Both the position numbers and the translations under genes were made by a program. The notes beneath the pieces were generated by a model. It saw only the letters and a program-made list of their open reading frames with translations. It was not told the DNA's origin and did no database searches. From contig JAEZLR010000017.1 of the NCBI GenBank assembly GCA_023415205.1, forward strand, positions 1-39,978: DNA of 39,978 nt, given 5' to 3'. This DNA comes from Bacillota bacterium (lineage in GTDB: Bacteria; Bacillota; Clostridia; DSM-8532). Below are positions 1 through 8,788 of this stretch, piece by piece. Positions within the stretch are counted from its first letter, which is position 1; each line of letters begins with the position of its first letter.

Positions 1-2
1 GG

Positions 3-194
3 AAAGAAATCGCCCGCGCACTTCATGACATCAACTATACCGGTGCAGTTGTCATGGAGCCCTTTGTCACCATGGGTGGTCAGGTGGGAAAGGATATCCA
101 TATCTGGCGGGATATTTCGCAAGGTGCAACTCTGACACAGCTTGACGACGATGTGAAGCTATCGGTGGACTTCCTTAAAAAAACCTTTAGCTGA
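3..194 (+). CDS. D-psicose/D-tagatose 3-epimerase family protein, C-terminal fragment
   Basis: This is the last 63 codons of a gene that begins before the window; the frame is open from base 3 to a TGA at 192-194. The translation holds the stretch VVMEPFVTMGGQVG followed by DIHIWRDIS, which matches the C-terminal end of ketose 3-epimerases of the D-psicose (D-allulose)/D-tagatose epimerase group. These are metal-dependent TIM-barrel enzymes that invert C3 of free ketoses. The Glu in VVMEPF is, from family knowledge, a metal-binding catalytic residue. Substrate preference cannot be read from this fragment. A broader sugar phosphate isomerase/epimerase label is the safe alternative. Confidence 0.75.
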   Translation, partial: KEIARALHDINYTGAVVMEPFVTMGGQVGKDIHIWRDISQGATLTQLDDDVKLSVDFLKKTFS

Positions 195-282
195 AATCTT
201 GTTATTGATAAACTAAGTCCGTTCGTATCATCTAGGGGGAAATGACATTTTAGTGTGAGGTATGGTGATCGAATGGGCTTAA

Positions 283-338
283 GCACAACCCCATCCGGGG
301 GGTGGATGACTTTCATCTGCTCCACGATGGGGTTGTTC
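283..338. terminator. Long hairpin downstream of the epimerase gene
   Basis: ACAACCCCATC (285-295) is perfectly complementary to GATGGGGTTGT (326-336), with a further short inner pairing of GTGGA and TCCAC. No strong T-run follows on either strand, so this is a plausible but not certain terminator for the epimerase gene. I see no gene in the rest of 195-462. Confidence 0.45.
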
Positions 339-462
339 CTTAACCCTCTATTTTCTATGCCAGTAACTCAGTACATCTCTCACTTCTTACTATCCTGCTA
401 TAAGAAAAGGAGCTTGGCTCCTCAAAGTAAAGTTTATCTCATTTCACAAGTGGCTGTTACTT

Positions 463-1188
463 TCAACTTACGAAGGCAAAGCAAGCCTTGGCACATTCAC
501 AGCAAACCAAGGCGGCCTGTTGGGATAGCCTATCGTTAAACCGGGCACACTCCTGAGCGCAGCATTCGCAAATACAACCGCAAACAAATACCGTTTGCTT
601 GTCAAAGGCCGACCCCCTCGGTACAAACCGGGCATTGGTGGCACAAATATCCGCACAGTCGCGCACGATGATTAATTGGTTCCTGCGTGCTCTTGGATCG
701 CATCGGCATTTTAGGTGAGTGGTCAGGTACTCACAGGTTGCCTGACATTCTTGAATAATTCTGGTTAACGCTTCATTACAATACTGGCCCTGCACCGGCA
801 TGATATCATAGGGCTGTGCATTTAGGCATGTAGGGCAAGCGTTGGCGGCAGTTGGACAGGTTGGACAGTTCGAAAAGCTTGGAAAAGTGGGGAAATTATC
901 AGGAAATCCCGTACAGGCCGGAAATGTCGGAAAATTGTCCTGACAGCCTGTTTCTGTAGGAAGAACCGGGAAGTTGTCCTTTCCGCCTGTAAAGCTTGGA
1001 AGAACCGGAAAGTTGTCCTTCCCACCTGTAAAGCTTGGAAGAACCGGAAAATTGTCCTGAGCCCCTGTGTATGCCGGAAGAACCGAGGAATTCTCCTTCC
1101 CCCCTGTATAAGCCGGAAGAACCGGAGAATTGTCCTGACCGCTTGTAAAACCGGTCCCCCCCTGATAACTCTGGTAAAAATTCTGCAT
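463..1188 (-). CDS. Cysteine-rich Csp/YhjQ-type (DUF326-like) protein with N-terminal 13-residue repeats
   Basis: The protein has 241 residues. The start is supported by AAGGAG eight bases before the ATG. Residues about 17-107 are seven imperfect copies of a 13-residue unit of the form GKDNFPVLPSFTG. A short Cys-Pro-rich linker (CPTCPTAANACPTC) follows. The C-terminal part, about 130-241, carries many spaced Cys residues in a helical pattern (CNEAL, CQATCEYL, CADIC, CGCICECCAQEC, CCECAKAC). This resembles the four-helix-bundle Csp copper-storage family, which includes the Bacillus YhjQ protein. In that family cysteines line the bundle core and bind Cu(I). A spore-coat or spore-surface role is inferred only from the repeat architecture and the host being a spore former. 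There is no signal peptide. The gene is monocistronic. Confidence 0.7.
   Translation of the reverse strand: MQNFYQSYQGGTGFTSGQDNSPVLPAYTGGKENSSVLPAYTGAQDNFPVLPSFTGGKDNFPVLPSFTGGKDNFPVLPTETGCQDNFPTFPACTGFPDNFPTFPSFSNCPTCPTAANACPTCLNAQPYDIMPVQGQYCNEALTRIIQECQATCEYLTTHLKCRCDPRARRNQLIIVRDCADICATNARFVPRGSAFDKQTVFVCGCICECCAQECARFNDRLSQQAALVCCECAKACFAFVS
867..1142 (-). repeat. Tandem 39-bp coding repeats, seven imperfect copies
   Basis: Bases encoding the 13-residue units repeat with a 39-bp period. The middle copies are nearly identical (AAGCTTGGAAGAACCGGAAA recurs), while the outer copies have drifted. The number of units is likely to vary between strains through slippage or recombination. Confidence 0.8.
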
Positions 1189-1221
1189 AGCAAATCTCCT
1201 TTACAATGGATGTCCGTAATT

Positions 1222-1267
1222 CAATTTATGACTTATAGATGGGCCATGCTACAGGGATGGGTCATGC
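1222..1267 (-). promoter_or_regulatory. Candidate upstream control region of the Csp-type gene with a 12-bp direct repeat
   Basis: GATGGGCCATGC (1238-1249) and GATGGGTCATGC (1256-1267) are near-identical and 18 bp apart, 50-80 bp before the start codon. A CATAAATTG on the minus strand (1230-1222) is loosely like a sigma-K -10 element. The repeat is clear. Its use as an activator site and the sporulation promoter are inference. Confidence 0.35.
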
Positions 1268-1411
1268 CCTAAAAAATAAACAACTTTTTAACCCACTCTT
1301 TTCATAAAATTAACCAATAACTAAACAGGCTTTATACATCCTTCCATATGTGAGATAATTAATAGGGTATTTGATTATCAGCAACCTGCTGAATGTGAAA
1401 AGAGGAGCATT

Positions 1412-2608
1412 ATGAAGGGCCTTTTTAGACATCAATGGGTATATAAAATACTACGTTTTCTGTTAAGACCTTATTTTAAACATAAGTTTCATTACACCTA
1501 TCAAAACGCCTCTGTCAGCCATCACCCCTATATTGTTCTTTCCAATCATACCACTGATTGGGATCCCTTCCTGGTGGGTATGAGCTTTTCGGACGCCATG
1601 TACTATGTGGCCAGCGATCATATTTTTCGTTGGGGTTTTATCAGCAAAATCATTGAATTTCTGGTCAGCCCCATTCCAAGGATTAAGGCAAACAAGGAAG
1701 TTGAAACGGTACTGAGTATTATCCGGCGGTTGAAGCTTGGTGCAAACATCTGTATTTTTGCAGAAGGAAATCGAAGCTACACCGGGGAAACGGGAGAAAT
1801 TTTACCATCCTCCGGCAAGCTTATTAAGCGCAGTAATGCCGCATTAGTCACTTACCGACTACAGGGAGGCTATTTATCAAGTCCCCGATGGTCAAAAAGG
1901 ATGAGAAAGGGCAAAATGAGCGGACATATGGTTCGTGAATACAGTCCTCAGGAAATTCAACAAATGAGTGTGGATGAAATCAATGCCGTCATTCAAAGGG
2001 ATTTATACGTTAATGCCGATGAAGAACAGAATAAACACCCTATTTCCTATGCTGGGAAAAAATTAGCGGAGAACCTTGAAATCGCTCTCTATTTATGCCC
2101 TCGTTGCAGGGAAATAGATACCCTCCAAGGAAAGGACAATACCTTTTCCTGTCGATGCGGTCTTAAGACTACCTATACCTCCTATGGCCGATTTGCTTCC
2201 GAAGGAGATGCTCCTCCCCCCTTTGCTACAGTTTTGGACTGGAGCCGTTGGCAGAGTAAAACAATCAAGGAAACCATTAAGAAGCTTCCCCCCAGCCAGG
2301 AGGTCATCACTTCCGACCAGGGCCAAAGCCTTTATCACATCACCAGGGCCAATAAAAGCACCCTGATTGGCAAGGGCCAAATAAAGCTCACCCCCCACCA
2401 ATTGGTACTTGAAGGGCCTCATCCACCCCTTGTTTTCCCATTGAACCAAATATCCGATATGGCCATTCACGGACGAATGGTACTTGTTTTCTCCACTTTA
2501 GACCGCAATACCTACGAGATAAAATCAGATCATCCTAGAAGTGCATTAAAATATGTTGAGCTATATAAGGCACTTAAGTCTGAGGGTGAAAAAGAGAAAA
2601 AGGAGTGA
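1412..2608 (+). CDS. PlsC-like acyltransferase with C-terminal zinc ribbon
   Basis: The 398-residue protein has a GAGGAG site 6-11 bases before the ATG. The N-terminal half is a lysophospholipid acyltransferase (PlsC/AGPAT) domain, with the HX4D catalytic motif as NHTTDWD (about residues 46-52) and the substrate-binding block as FAEGNRSYTG (about 116-125). Family members acylate lysophosphatidate or related acceptors at the membrane. The C-terminal half is unusual: CPRC followed by CRCG forms a probable zinc ribbon near 229-253, and a beta-rich domain of unknown function follows. The exact acceptor is unknown. The gene overlaps the next by 4 bp, so the pair is probably co-translated. A second, shorter and conventional plsC lies at 32317-32901, so this copy is likely specialised. 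Confidence 0.8.
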   Translation: MKGLFRHQWVYKILRFLLRPYFKHKFHYTYQNASVSHHPYIVLSNHTTDWDPFLVGMSFSDAMYYVASDHIFRWGFISKIIEFLVSPIPRIKANKEVETVLSIIRRLKLGANICIFAEGNRSYTGETGEILPSSGKLIKRSNAALVTYRLQGGYLSSPRWSKRMRKGKMSGHMVREYSPQEIQQMSVDEINAVIQRDLYVNADEEQNKHPISYAGKKLAENLEIALYLCPRCREIDTLQGKDNTFSCRCGLKTTYTSYGRFASEGDAPPPFATVLDWSRWQSKTIKETIKKLPPSQEVITSDQGQSLYHITRANKSTLIGKGQIKLTPHQLVLEGPHPPLVFPLNQISDMAIHGRMVLVFSTLDRNTYEIKSDHPRSALKYVELYKALKSEGEKEKKE

Positions 2609-4023
2609 GTGATTTGGATTTCTCAGCAGCTAATTCGTCACTATGGAGCTTTATTTTACAAATGGGTATCCTCGCCGGTATGATGCTTCTGGCTAATACC
2701 ATCATGCGAAAGGTGGGATTTATCAGGAAAACCTTGATCCCGACCTCTGTTTTGGCAGGTTTTATCGCACTGATCACACGCTCAACAGGCTTATTGTATA
2801 TTGATGGGGATTTTCTGGAGATGGTCACCTATCACACCATTGGCATTGGCTTTATTGCCCTATCCCTCCGCATCCCACAAAAAGCATCCGAGACCGAAAG
2901 AGGAGATTTTGCCGCACTCAAAAGCGGTGCTCTCATCGTAAGCACCTATTTAATCCAGGGCATTGTCGGTTTGGCGATATCCATTGTCCTCAGCATGACT
3001 CTTCTTCCCGGTTTTTTTAAAGCCTCCGGTATCCTTTTGCCCATGGGATATGGCCAAGGACCGGGCCAGGCCAATAATGTAGGTTCAACCTATGAACAGC
3101 TTGGATTTATAGGCGGGCAATCCTTTGGCTTGTCTCTGGCGGCTTCAGGCTTTCTTTGTGCCTGTGTTGTCGGCGTTTTCTATATCAATGTTCTCAACAG
3201 ACGCCAAAAACTAAAACGTCAGGATCATGAATATGTATCCGGTTCAGTAACGGTAGAGGATTTTCAAAACAAAAATGAAATACCCGTTTCTCAATCGGTG
3301 GATCGCCTATCGATGCAAGTGGCGTTGGTTCTTCTCATTTACCTAGCCACCTATCTTCTCTCTCTCGGTATCACCTCCTTCCTTGCCGCTAATGCTCCGG
3401 GGCTCTCCAAAACGATCTCTCCTCTTATCTGGGGCTTTAATTTCATTATTGGCTCCCTATTGGCCATCGGTTGCCGACTGGGCTTTGTTGCCCTCACCAA
3501 GGCTAGACTGATGACACGCCAATATCCCAATAATTATCTATTAAGCAGAATTTCGGGAAGCGCCTTTGATTTTATGACCATTGCAGGAATTGCTTCCATT
3601 GATTTCAAGGATTTACGCGGGTTGTGGATTCCTTTCTCATTGATGGCTGTTGCAGGCGGTGTGGTCACCTTCATCTACTTAAAGTGGATATGTAAAAAGA
3701 TATATCCCTCCTATGAGCACGAAGGGATGGTTTCCATGTATGGCATGCTTACCGGTACCATCAGCTCAGGTGTTTTACTGCTCAGAGAAATTGATCCTTC
3801 CTTTAAAACACCCGCCGCTAACAATCTACTGACAGGAAGCAGCTTTGCCATTGTGTTGGGGGCCCCCATGCTCGTCCTTATCGGCATGGCTCCTGAATCA
3901 GATTCCATGCTTTTTATCACTCTGGGCTTACTTTGTGTTTATCTTGTCCCCCTCTTGCTTATTATGCTGAAAATAAGGCGCCGGAAGGGGAATGAAAAAG
4001 GGAATGGACAAGGGGCCGAGTAA
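2605..4023 (+). CDS. Sodium/glutamate symporter-like membrane transporter (GltS-type)
   Basis: This 472-residue polytopic membrane protein has roughly 11-12 hydrophobic segments. It begins with GTG at 2605, inside the stop of the previous gene (GTGA overlap), preceded by AAAAAGGAG. The pattern of a Gly-rich re-entrant stretch (MGYGQGPGQANNVGSTYE, about 149-166) and its second-half counterpart (around YGMLTGTISSGVLLLREID) fits the inverted-repeat fold of ESS/GltS Na+-dependent glutamate carriers. The match is distant, so glutamate as substrate is not assured. Coupling with an acyltransferase suggests a role at the membrane, but the link is unexplained. Confidence 0.65.
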   Translation: MSDLDFSAANSSLWSFILQMGILAGMMLLANTIMRKVGFIRKTLIPTSVLAGFIALITRSTGLLYIDGDFLEMVTYHTIGIGFIALSLRIPQKASETERGDFAALKSGALIVSTYLIQGIVGLAISIVLSMTLLPGFFKASGILLPMGYGQGPGQANNVGSTYEQLGFIGGQSFGLSLAASGFLCACVVGVFYINVLNRRQKLKRQDHEYVSGSVTVEDFQNKNEIPVSQSVDRLSMQVALVLLIYLATYLLSLGITSFLAANAPGLSKTISPLIWGFNFIIGSLLAIGCRLGFVALTKARLMTRQYPNNYLLSRISGSAFDFMTIAGIASIDFKDLRGLWIPFSLMAVAGGVVTFIYLKWICKKIYPSYEHEGMVSMYGMLTGTISSGVLLLREIDPSFKTPAANNLLTGSSFAIVLGAPMLVLIGMAPESDSMLFITLGLLCVYLVPLLLIMLKIRRRKGNEKGNGQGAE

Positions 4024-4026
4024 GGG

Positions 4027-5238
4027 TTATAGCCTGTCTCTGACCAAAGGCATACTCATACACCTAGGCCCTCCCCTTCCTCTGGAAAGCTCATAGGACT
4101 CGAATTCCAGCACTTCAATGTGGTTTTTCCTCAGAGCTTCATTGGTTTCGTAGTTGCGGTTATAGCAAATGACCTTTCCGGGAGAAACCGCCAGAGTGTT
4201 ACTTCCGTCACTCCACTGTTCCCTGCTGGCAGCAATTCTGTCACCGTTTCCACAACGAATAAGATTGACGGAAAAAAGCCCTAGATGGTTTTTAAGAACC
4301 GCTGACAGACTGTCATGCTCATAGCGTATTTTCAAACGCTCCGCCTTTCCCCGGCTAATGCTGTATACATCCAAAGGCTCCTCGATCCCTGGATAAATGG
4401 TAAACTGATCATAGTCCACCATGGTAAACACCGTATCCAAATGCATAAAGGCTCTTGCCTTGGGGATGTCAAAGGCTAAAATGGTTTCATAGCACATTTC
4501 TCCATCAAAAAGGTTATGGGCTAGCCGTTCTATAGCGGTACTATCGGTTCGGTCACTGATTCCTATGGCTACAACCCTGTCGGACAATACCAGAATATCT
4601 CCCCCTTCAATGGGATGGGTTATGTCCCGGTTATACCATCTTGGAACCTTTCTAAAGCCGGGATGATAATCAAACAGGTATTGAGCAAAGAGGGTCTCCC
4701 TGTTCCGGGTCTCATTGGCCATAACATTTAGAGATACACCTTTGCCGATAGCCGCAAAGGGGTCTCTCTGAAAATACAAATTAGGGATGGGATCAAGATA
4801 AAAGGGATAGGAGTTTTTTAGCATATCCCCCAGGGATCTGGGCTTGATATCCTTAAGGTCTTCCGTTCGGATACCTTCGATGCAACGAATGGCAAGCTCC
4901 TTGGGCGAAAATGGTTCAAAATATTCAAGAATAGCCTCCTGAAGTCCCTTGGTGGTTGCTTTCCCTTCTTCCATAAATTCCAGAAGAAAGCTCCGTCTAA
5001 TCAATGGATCTTCAAATAGATCAGCCATGAGGTCTGTCAAATAGACAACCTCCACCCCCTCGCTGCCAAGCAGCCGAGCAAACTGATCATGCTCTCTTTG
5101 AGCCTGCTTGAGATAAACAATCTCATCAAACAAGAGCCTTCGTAAGTAACTGGGGACTATGTTTTCAACCTCTTTACCGGGCCTATGAAGCAATACCTTT
5201 CTCAGTCTGCCTATCTCATTATAAACATTGATACTCAT
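4027..5238 (-). CDS. arcA: Arginine deiminase
   Basis: The 403-residue enzyme has normal length for arginine deiminase, which hydrolyses L-arginine to citrulline and ammonia, the first step of the ADI pathway. Family landmarks are all visible: the N-terminal IGRLRKVLLHRPG, the FQRDPFA block, the EGGD block, the catalytic His in FMHLDTVF and the nucleophilic Cys393 in GGPRCMSMPLVRDRL. It converges on the upstream transporter with 3 bp between stops. No arcB (ornithine carbamoyltransferase), arcC (carbamate kinase) or arcD antiporter is beside it, so ATP generation would need genes elsewhere. It could instead serve acid tolerance or arginine/citrulline balance. Confidence 0.93.
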   Translation of the reverse strand: MSINVYNEIGRLRKVLLHRPGKEVENIVPSYLRRLLFDEIVYLKQAQREHDQFARLLGSEGVEVVYLTDLMADLFEDPLIRRSFLLEFMEEGKATTKGLQEAILEYFEPFSPKELAIRCIEGIRTEDLKDIKPRSLGDMLKNSYPFYLDPIPNLYFQRDPFAAIGKGVSLNVMANETRNRETLFAQYLFDYHPGFRKVPRWYNRDITHPIEGGDILVLSDRVVAIGISDRTDSTAIERLAHNLFDGEMCYETILAFDIPKARAFMHLDTVFTMVDYDQFTIYPGIEEPLDVYSISRGKAERLKIRYEHDSLSAVLKNHLGLFSVNLIRCGNGDRIAASREQWSDGSNTLAVSPGKVICYNRNYETNEALRKNHIEVLEFESYELSRGRGGPRCMSMPLVRDRL

Positions 5239-5341
5239 TCCCTAAACCATACCTTTCCTTCCTGTGGGTCTGGTTCATAGTTTTTGTCCTATGGATACTG
5301 ACTATTCCACAGAAATAGGCATTCTTAAAAAAATACGCTAA

Positions 5342-5370
5342 TAAAAAAGGCTGTTGCTAAGCAACAACCC
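5342..5370 (-). terminator. Rho-independent terminator of the EAL gene
   Basis: On the minus strand a nine-base stem, GGTTGTTGC pairing with GCAACAGCC (one G-U wobble) around a three-base loop, is followed at once by TTTTTTAT, about 27 bp after the stop of the EAL-domain gene. Confidence 0.85.
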
Positions 5371-5395
5371 TTTATATAGATGAATCCTATGAATA

Positions 5396-7837
5396 CTATT
5401 CAGTCTCTAAAAGTTTGAAGGCATCAATCTCCGAGAGCGGCTTACTGAAAAGGTATCCCTGCATGTAGTCACAATCATGGTTTATGAGATATTGCTTTTG
5501 TTTTTCGTCCTCCACACCCTCTGCCACAACATAATGACCAAGCTTATGGGCCATTGAAATAATATCCCCTGTGATGGCCTCCTTAGGATCAAGATACCGG
5601 AGCTTGTCGATAAAGTATTTATCTATTTTCAGACAATTAATGTTAAGCTCCCTTTCACGGGCAAGTGAGGAGTATCCTGTTCCAAAGTCATCAATGGCAG
5701 TTTTGATACCCATACCCTGAATGATCTTCAGCCTTTCGTTAATGACCTTATAATTATTTGAAAAAATGGATTCGGTCAGTTCAATTCCTAGCTTATGAGG
5801 ATTCGCTCCCGTCTCTTCAAGCAATTGGATCAAGTCCGGAATAAAATCGTCCCTGAGAAGCTGTATGGCTGAAACATTGAAGGATAGGGTGATGTTGTCA
5901 TAGCCCCGGGCCTCAATGCTGTTTAAGAAATTAAAAGCGCTCCTCATAATCCTTCTTCCTAGAGGAATAATCAGTTGTGTCTGTTCAGCAATGGGGATAA
6001 ACTCCATGGGGGATATAAAGCCCACCTTGTCGCTTTTGTATCGTGCCAGAGCCTCGAAACCGCTGATACGGTTCGCCCTAAGGTCCACTATGGGCTGATA
6101 CATCAAGTATAGGCAGTCATCACAGCCTTCATAAGCGGATCTGGCCAGCTCATTCTTAATATCGGCCTCACGGATGAGCTTCTTTTCCATTTCATCGTCA
6201 AAGAAGCTGTAGCTGAAAATCTGATTTTCAGCTGCATTTTTAGCTGCGATGGAAACATTTTTAAGTATACTCTCAATATCATCCTTTTGATAATCAATTT
6301 CCAGAACACCCATATCCGCCCCAAGGGTTTGAGAGACATAAGTATTATTCATCAGCTCCAGCAGTTTTTCACACAGTAGCGCCAGCTCTTCCTTCTCCTT
6401 ATAGCCTCTCATATACAGAATAAATCGGTCAACAGAAAGATGGAACAATTGAACATGATCGCAAACCAAGGTGTTCAAGCTATTGGCAATCTCTTTGACC
6501 AAATTTTCACTGTAGGCATAACCCATGGTAAGATTCATCAAATTGAATTTTCTTAATTTAAGAAGAATGACAGCTCCTTTTTCAAAGCCCTTATCCGAAA
6601 AATCCTGAATCACTGTTTCCTGGAAGGACCTACGGTTGAGTAAACCGCTTAAAAGATCATGGTCGTTGATGTATTTCAGCTTCAATTCCTGCTGCTTACG
6701 ATCAGTAATATCAATAATCAAGCCTTCCAGAGCAATGATATTTCCGCTGTCATCATAGACTCCCTGCCCTTGCTCAAATACCCATTTGACTTCTCCGGAT
6801 GCTGTAATAAGCTCATATTCTTCCTTCAGCTTCTTTCTTTGAACAATGGCCTCTCCCCATTGAATCCACAGGTGTTCTCTGTACTCAGGAGATATGAGGT
6901 CATTAAATGTTTTGTCCCTACTATTCAAAAGGCTTTCAGGCTTATAACCCGTCAGACCAAAGCAGCCCTCTGAGATAAACTGCATGGTCCAATCCGGATC
7001 ATAGTTGCAACGATAGGCCATTCCAGGAAGATTATCCAACAGCACCGCCTTGCTTCTTTCACTGTCATAAAGGATTTTCTCCATTTCCTTGCGCTCACTG
7101 ATATCCTCCACTAGGCATAAATGATTCTCGTCCGAGGAATCCATATGTAATCGGGAAATAATCATCCGTATCCACGCCTCGGAGCCATCGGGCCGAATAT
7201 AGCGCTTTTCCATATCATAGCCATTGATTTCACGGGCTTCAAATCTTCTATAGTATTCCAAATCTATTGGTAAATCATCGGGGTGGGTAATCTCCGCCCA
7301 GTCCATTTGCATTAATTCTTCCTTTGATCGGCCCGTAATCTGTTCAAACATAGCATTGATACTGGGCTTTTCAAAGAGCGAAGAAACGATATTATGGTTA
7401 TGGCCTATGGCTATACCAATAGTAGCTTGGTCGAAAACCGCTCTAAATAGATTATCGCTCTCTTTGAGCTTAACTTCTGACTCAAGAAGCTTTTGCCTTT
7501 CCTGCTGGAGCTCATTATTGGACTGCTCCAGTTTTATATTCAAATCTTTTAAGGTGTCCTTTATGGACACCACTTTTTTCATTGCTGAGAAAATAAGGTA
7601 AAAAATCAATACCGATGTGACTATGACATAAAATAAGCCTTTGATGATATTAGTCTCAAGTATACCTTCATAGACTAAAAAATCCGCAAGCAAATCCGTC
7701 AAAACAATCCATAGGCTTCCAAATAAAAAATAGATAGCCGTAATTTTCAGTGATTTTGAAAATGCACTGTTGGTCTTCCAGAAAGGTGTTGAGGAATTAC
7801 TTTTCTGAACCGGCTTCGCATTTTCCTCATTGTACAC
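5396..7837 (-). CDS. Membrane-bound PAS-PAS-GGDEF(degenerate)-EAL c-di-GMP phosphodiesterase
   Basis: The 813-residue protein starts with GTG, preceded by GGGGGTG. Two transmembrane segments (about 31-55 and 64-86) lead into a coiled coil (about 90-125), two PAS domains (about 126-252 and 260-385), a GGDEF-type domain (about 388-545) and an EAL domain (about 560-810). The GGDEF signature is replaced by SVDRF (468-472), so cyclase activity should be lost. The EAL domain keeps FEAL (594-597), DDFGTGYSSL (716-725), KIDKYFI and VAEGVE (about 771-776), so c-di-GMP hydrolysis is expected. The PAS domains probably sense a cytoplasmic signal. A c-di-GMP riboswitch controls an adhesin 10 kb away, which makes a functional link plausible. 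Confidence 0.9.
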   Translation of the reverse strand: MYNEENAKPVQKSNSSTPFWKTNSAFSKSLKITAIYFLFGSLWIVLTDLLADFLVYEGILETNIIKGLFYVIVTSVLIFYLIFSAMKKVVSIKDTLKDLNIKLEQSNNELQQERQKLLESEVKLKESDNLFRAVFDQATIGIAIGHNHNIVSSLFEKPSINAMFEQITGRSKEELMQMDWAEITHPDDLPIDLEYYRRFEAREINGYDMEKRYIRPDGSEAWIRMIISRLHMDSSDENHLCLVEDISERKEMEKILYDSERSKAVLLDNLPGMAYRCNYDPDWTMQFISEGCFGLTGYKPESLLNSRDKTFNDLISPEYREHLWIQWGEAIVQRKKLKEEYELITASGEVKWVFEQGQGVYDDSGNIIALEGLIIDITDRKQQELKLKYINDHDLLSGLLNRRSFQETVIQDFSDKGFEKGAVILLKLRKFNLMNLTMGYAYSENLVKEIANSLNTLVCDHVQLFHLSVDRFILYMRGYKEKEELALLCEKLLELMNNTYVSQTLGADMGVLEIDYQKDDIESILKNVSIAAKNAAENQIFSYSFFDDEMEKKLIREADIKNELARSAYEGCDDCLYLMYQPIVDLRANRISGFEALARYKSDKVGFISPMEFIPIAEQTQLIIPLGRRIMRSAFNFLNSIEARGYDNITLSFNVSAIQLLRDDFIPDLIQLLEETGANPHKLGIELTESIFSNNYKVINERLKIIQGMGIKTAIDDFGTGYSSLARERELNINCLKIDKYFIDKLRYLDPKEAITGDIISMAHKLGHYVVAEGVEDEKQKQYLINHDCDYMQGYLFSKPLSEIDAFKLLETE

Positions 7838-8021
7838 TTAAGAACACCCCCATTTGTCATTGTCTTAACTATAGATTCTTGTGATATGCTGTTAAAATAT
7901 AGCTGGGAAGAACAGATCTTCTAAAATATCTATGAATAAGTCTCCTAACCCTCTCATTGAATAAAGTGCCTATAAAATTTTTTACCATAGCTTGAGAGAA
8001 ATAAACAAATAAAATCATACA

Positions 8022-8059
8022 AAAAAAGAACTGCCCCGGTCATCATAAAACCGAAGCAG
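8022..8059 (-). terminator. Rho-independent terminator of the methyltransferase gene
   Basis: On the minus strand CTGCTTCGGT pairs with ACCGGGGCAG, counting two G-U wobbles, around a nine-base loop; a T-rich run (TTCTTTTTTTG) follows. It sits about 20 bp after the stop. Confidence 0.8.
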
Positions 8060-8079
8060 CCTTTAACTCAATGGTTAAT

Positions 8080-8691
8080 TCAATAGACGAAAGGGATAAA
8101 ACGTTTTGTTCTTTGCATATAGTCCCGGTATGCGTCTCCAAATTCCTCAAGCATCGCCAGTTCCTCTTTTTTAGCCAGTCCTAGATACATAAAAAACATC
8201 ACCGGGTACATCAGCAGCATAGGTAATGTAGCCCATTCTATCAGCATTCCGAGGGACAAAAGCAGCAAGCCTGTATATTGTGGATGGCGAATTCGGCTGT
8301 ATATTCCAGTGGTTACCAAAAAACCTTTTCCGTTTTCTTTAGACCAGTATTTCTTGTAGATATTGTACCAACCATTCAGAATTAACAACAAAGCTAATGC
8401 GGCCAAAAGAATGTTGATATACATCCCAAGATATCCGATGGATGAAAACAGCGTATGTCCCCATAAAATCCCTTCCGGCAGGTTGCTTCCAATGATCCAG
8501 GAGATCAGATACATGCTGAAGGGAATGCCATGCATTTCAAGGGCGAAGGCGATTACAAAGGCCAGATAGGTGCCCTTTGGCTTTTTGTCCATTTTTCTAT
8601 AGAACGGAACAAACAGCAGAATACTGCCATACAAAAGAATAAATAATAGTACACCAAACCAATTATGAAAATGACTCTCCAGGGTTTCCAT
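8080..8691 (-). CDS. Isoprenylcysteine/phospholipid methyltransferase-family membrane protein
   Basis: I place the start at the internal ATG (METLESHF), because AGGAGAGG lies just upstream of it; the ATG 11 codons earlier has no ribosome site. This gives 203 residues. There are four to five hydrophobic segments, then the ICMT/PEMT-type signature GIYSRIRHPQYTGLLLLSLG. Near the C terminus are an acidic Glu pair and FGDAYRDYMQRTKRFIPF, both typical of the family. Such enzymes transfer a methyl group from SAM to a lipid or prenylcysteine-like acceptor in the membrane. In bacteria the acceptor is usually unknown, and it is here too. The gene stands alone with its own terminator. Confidence 0.8.
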   Translation of the reverse strand: METLESHFHNWFGVLLFILLYGSILLFVPFYRKMDKKPKGTYLAFVIAFALEMHGIPFSMYLISWIIGSNLPEGILWGHTLFSSIGYLGMYINILLAALALLLILNGWYNIYKKYWSKENGKGFLVTTGIYSRIRHPQYTGLLLLSLGMLIEWATLPMLLMYPVMFFMYLGLAKKEELAMLEEFGDAYRDYMQRTKRFIPFVY

Positions 8692-8788
8692 TTTAATCCT
8701 CTCCTTAATAAAATCAAACACCATTTAGGTTTGATTCTATTGTAGCGATTGAACCTGAAGTTAGGCCTTTGTTTTTCTTAAATCCACC

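Noticed and set aside
867..1142. CRISPR-like regular repeats
   Set aside because: The 39-bp repeats are in frame, encode a protein repeat, and have no unique spacers.
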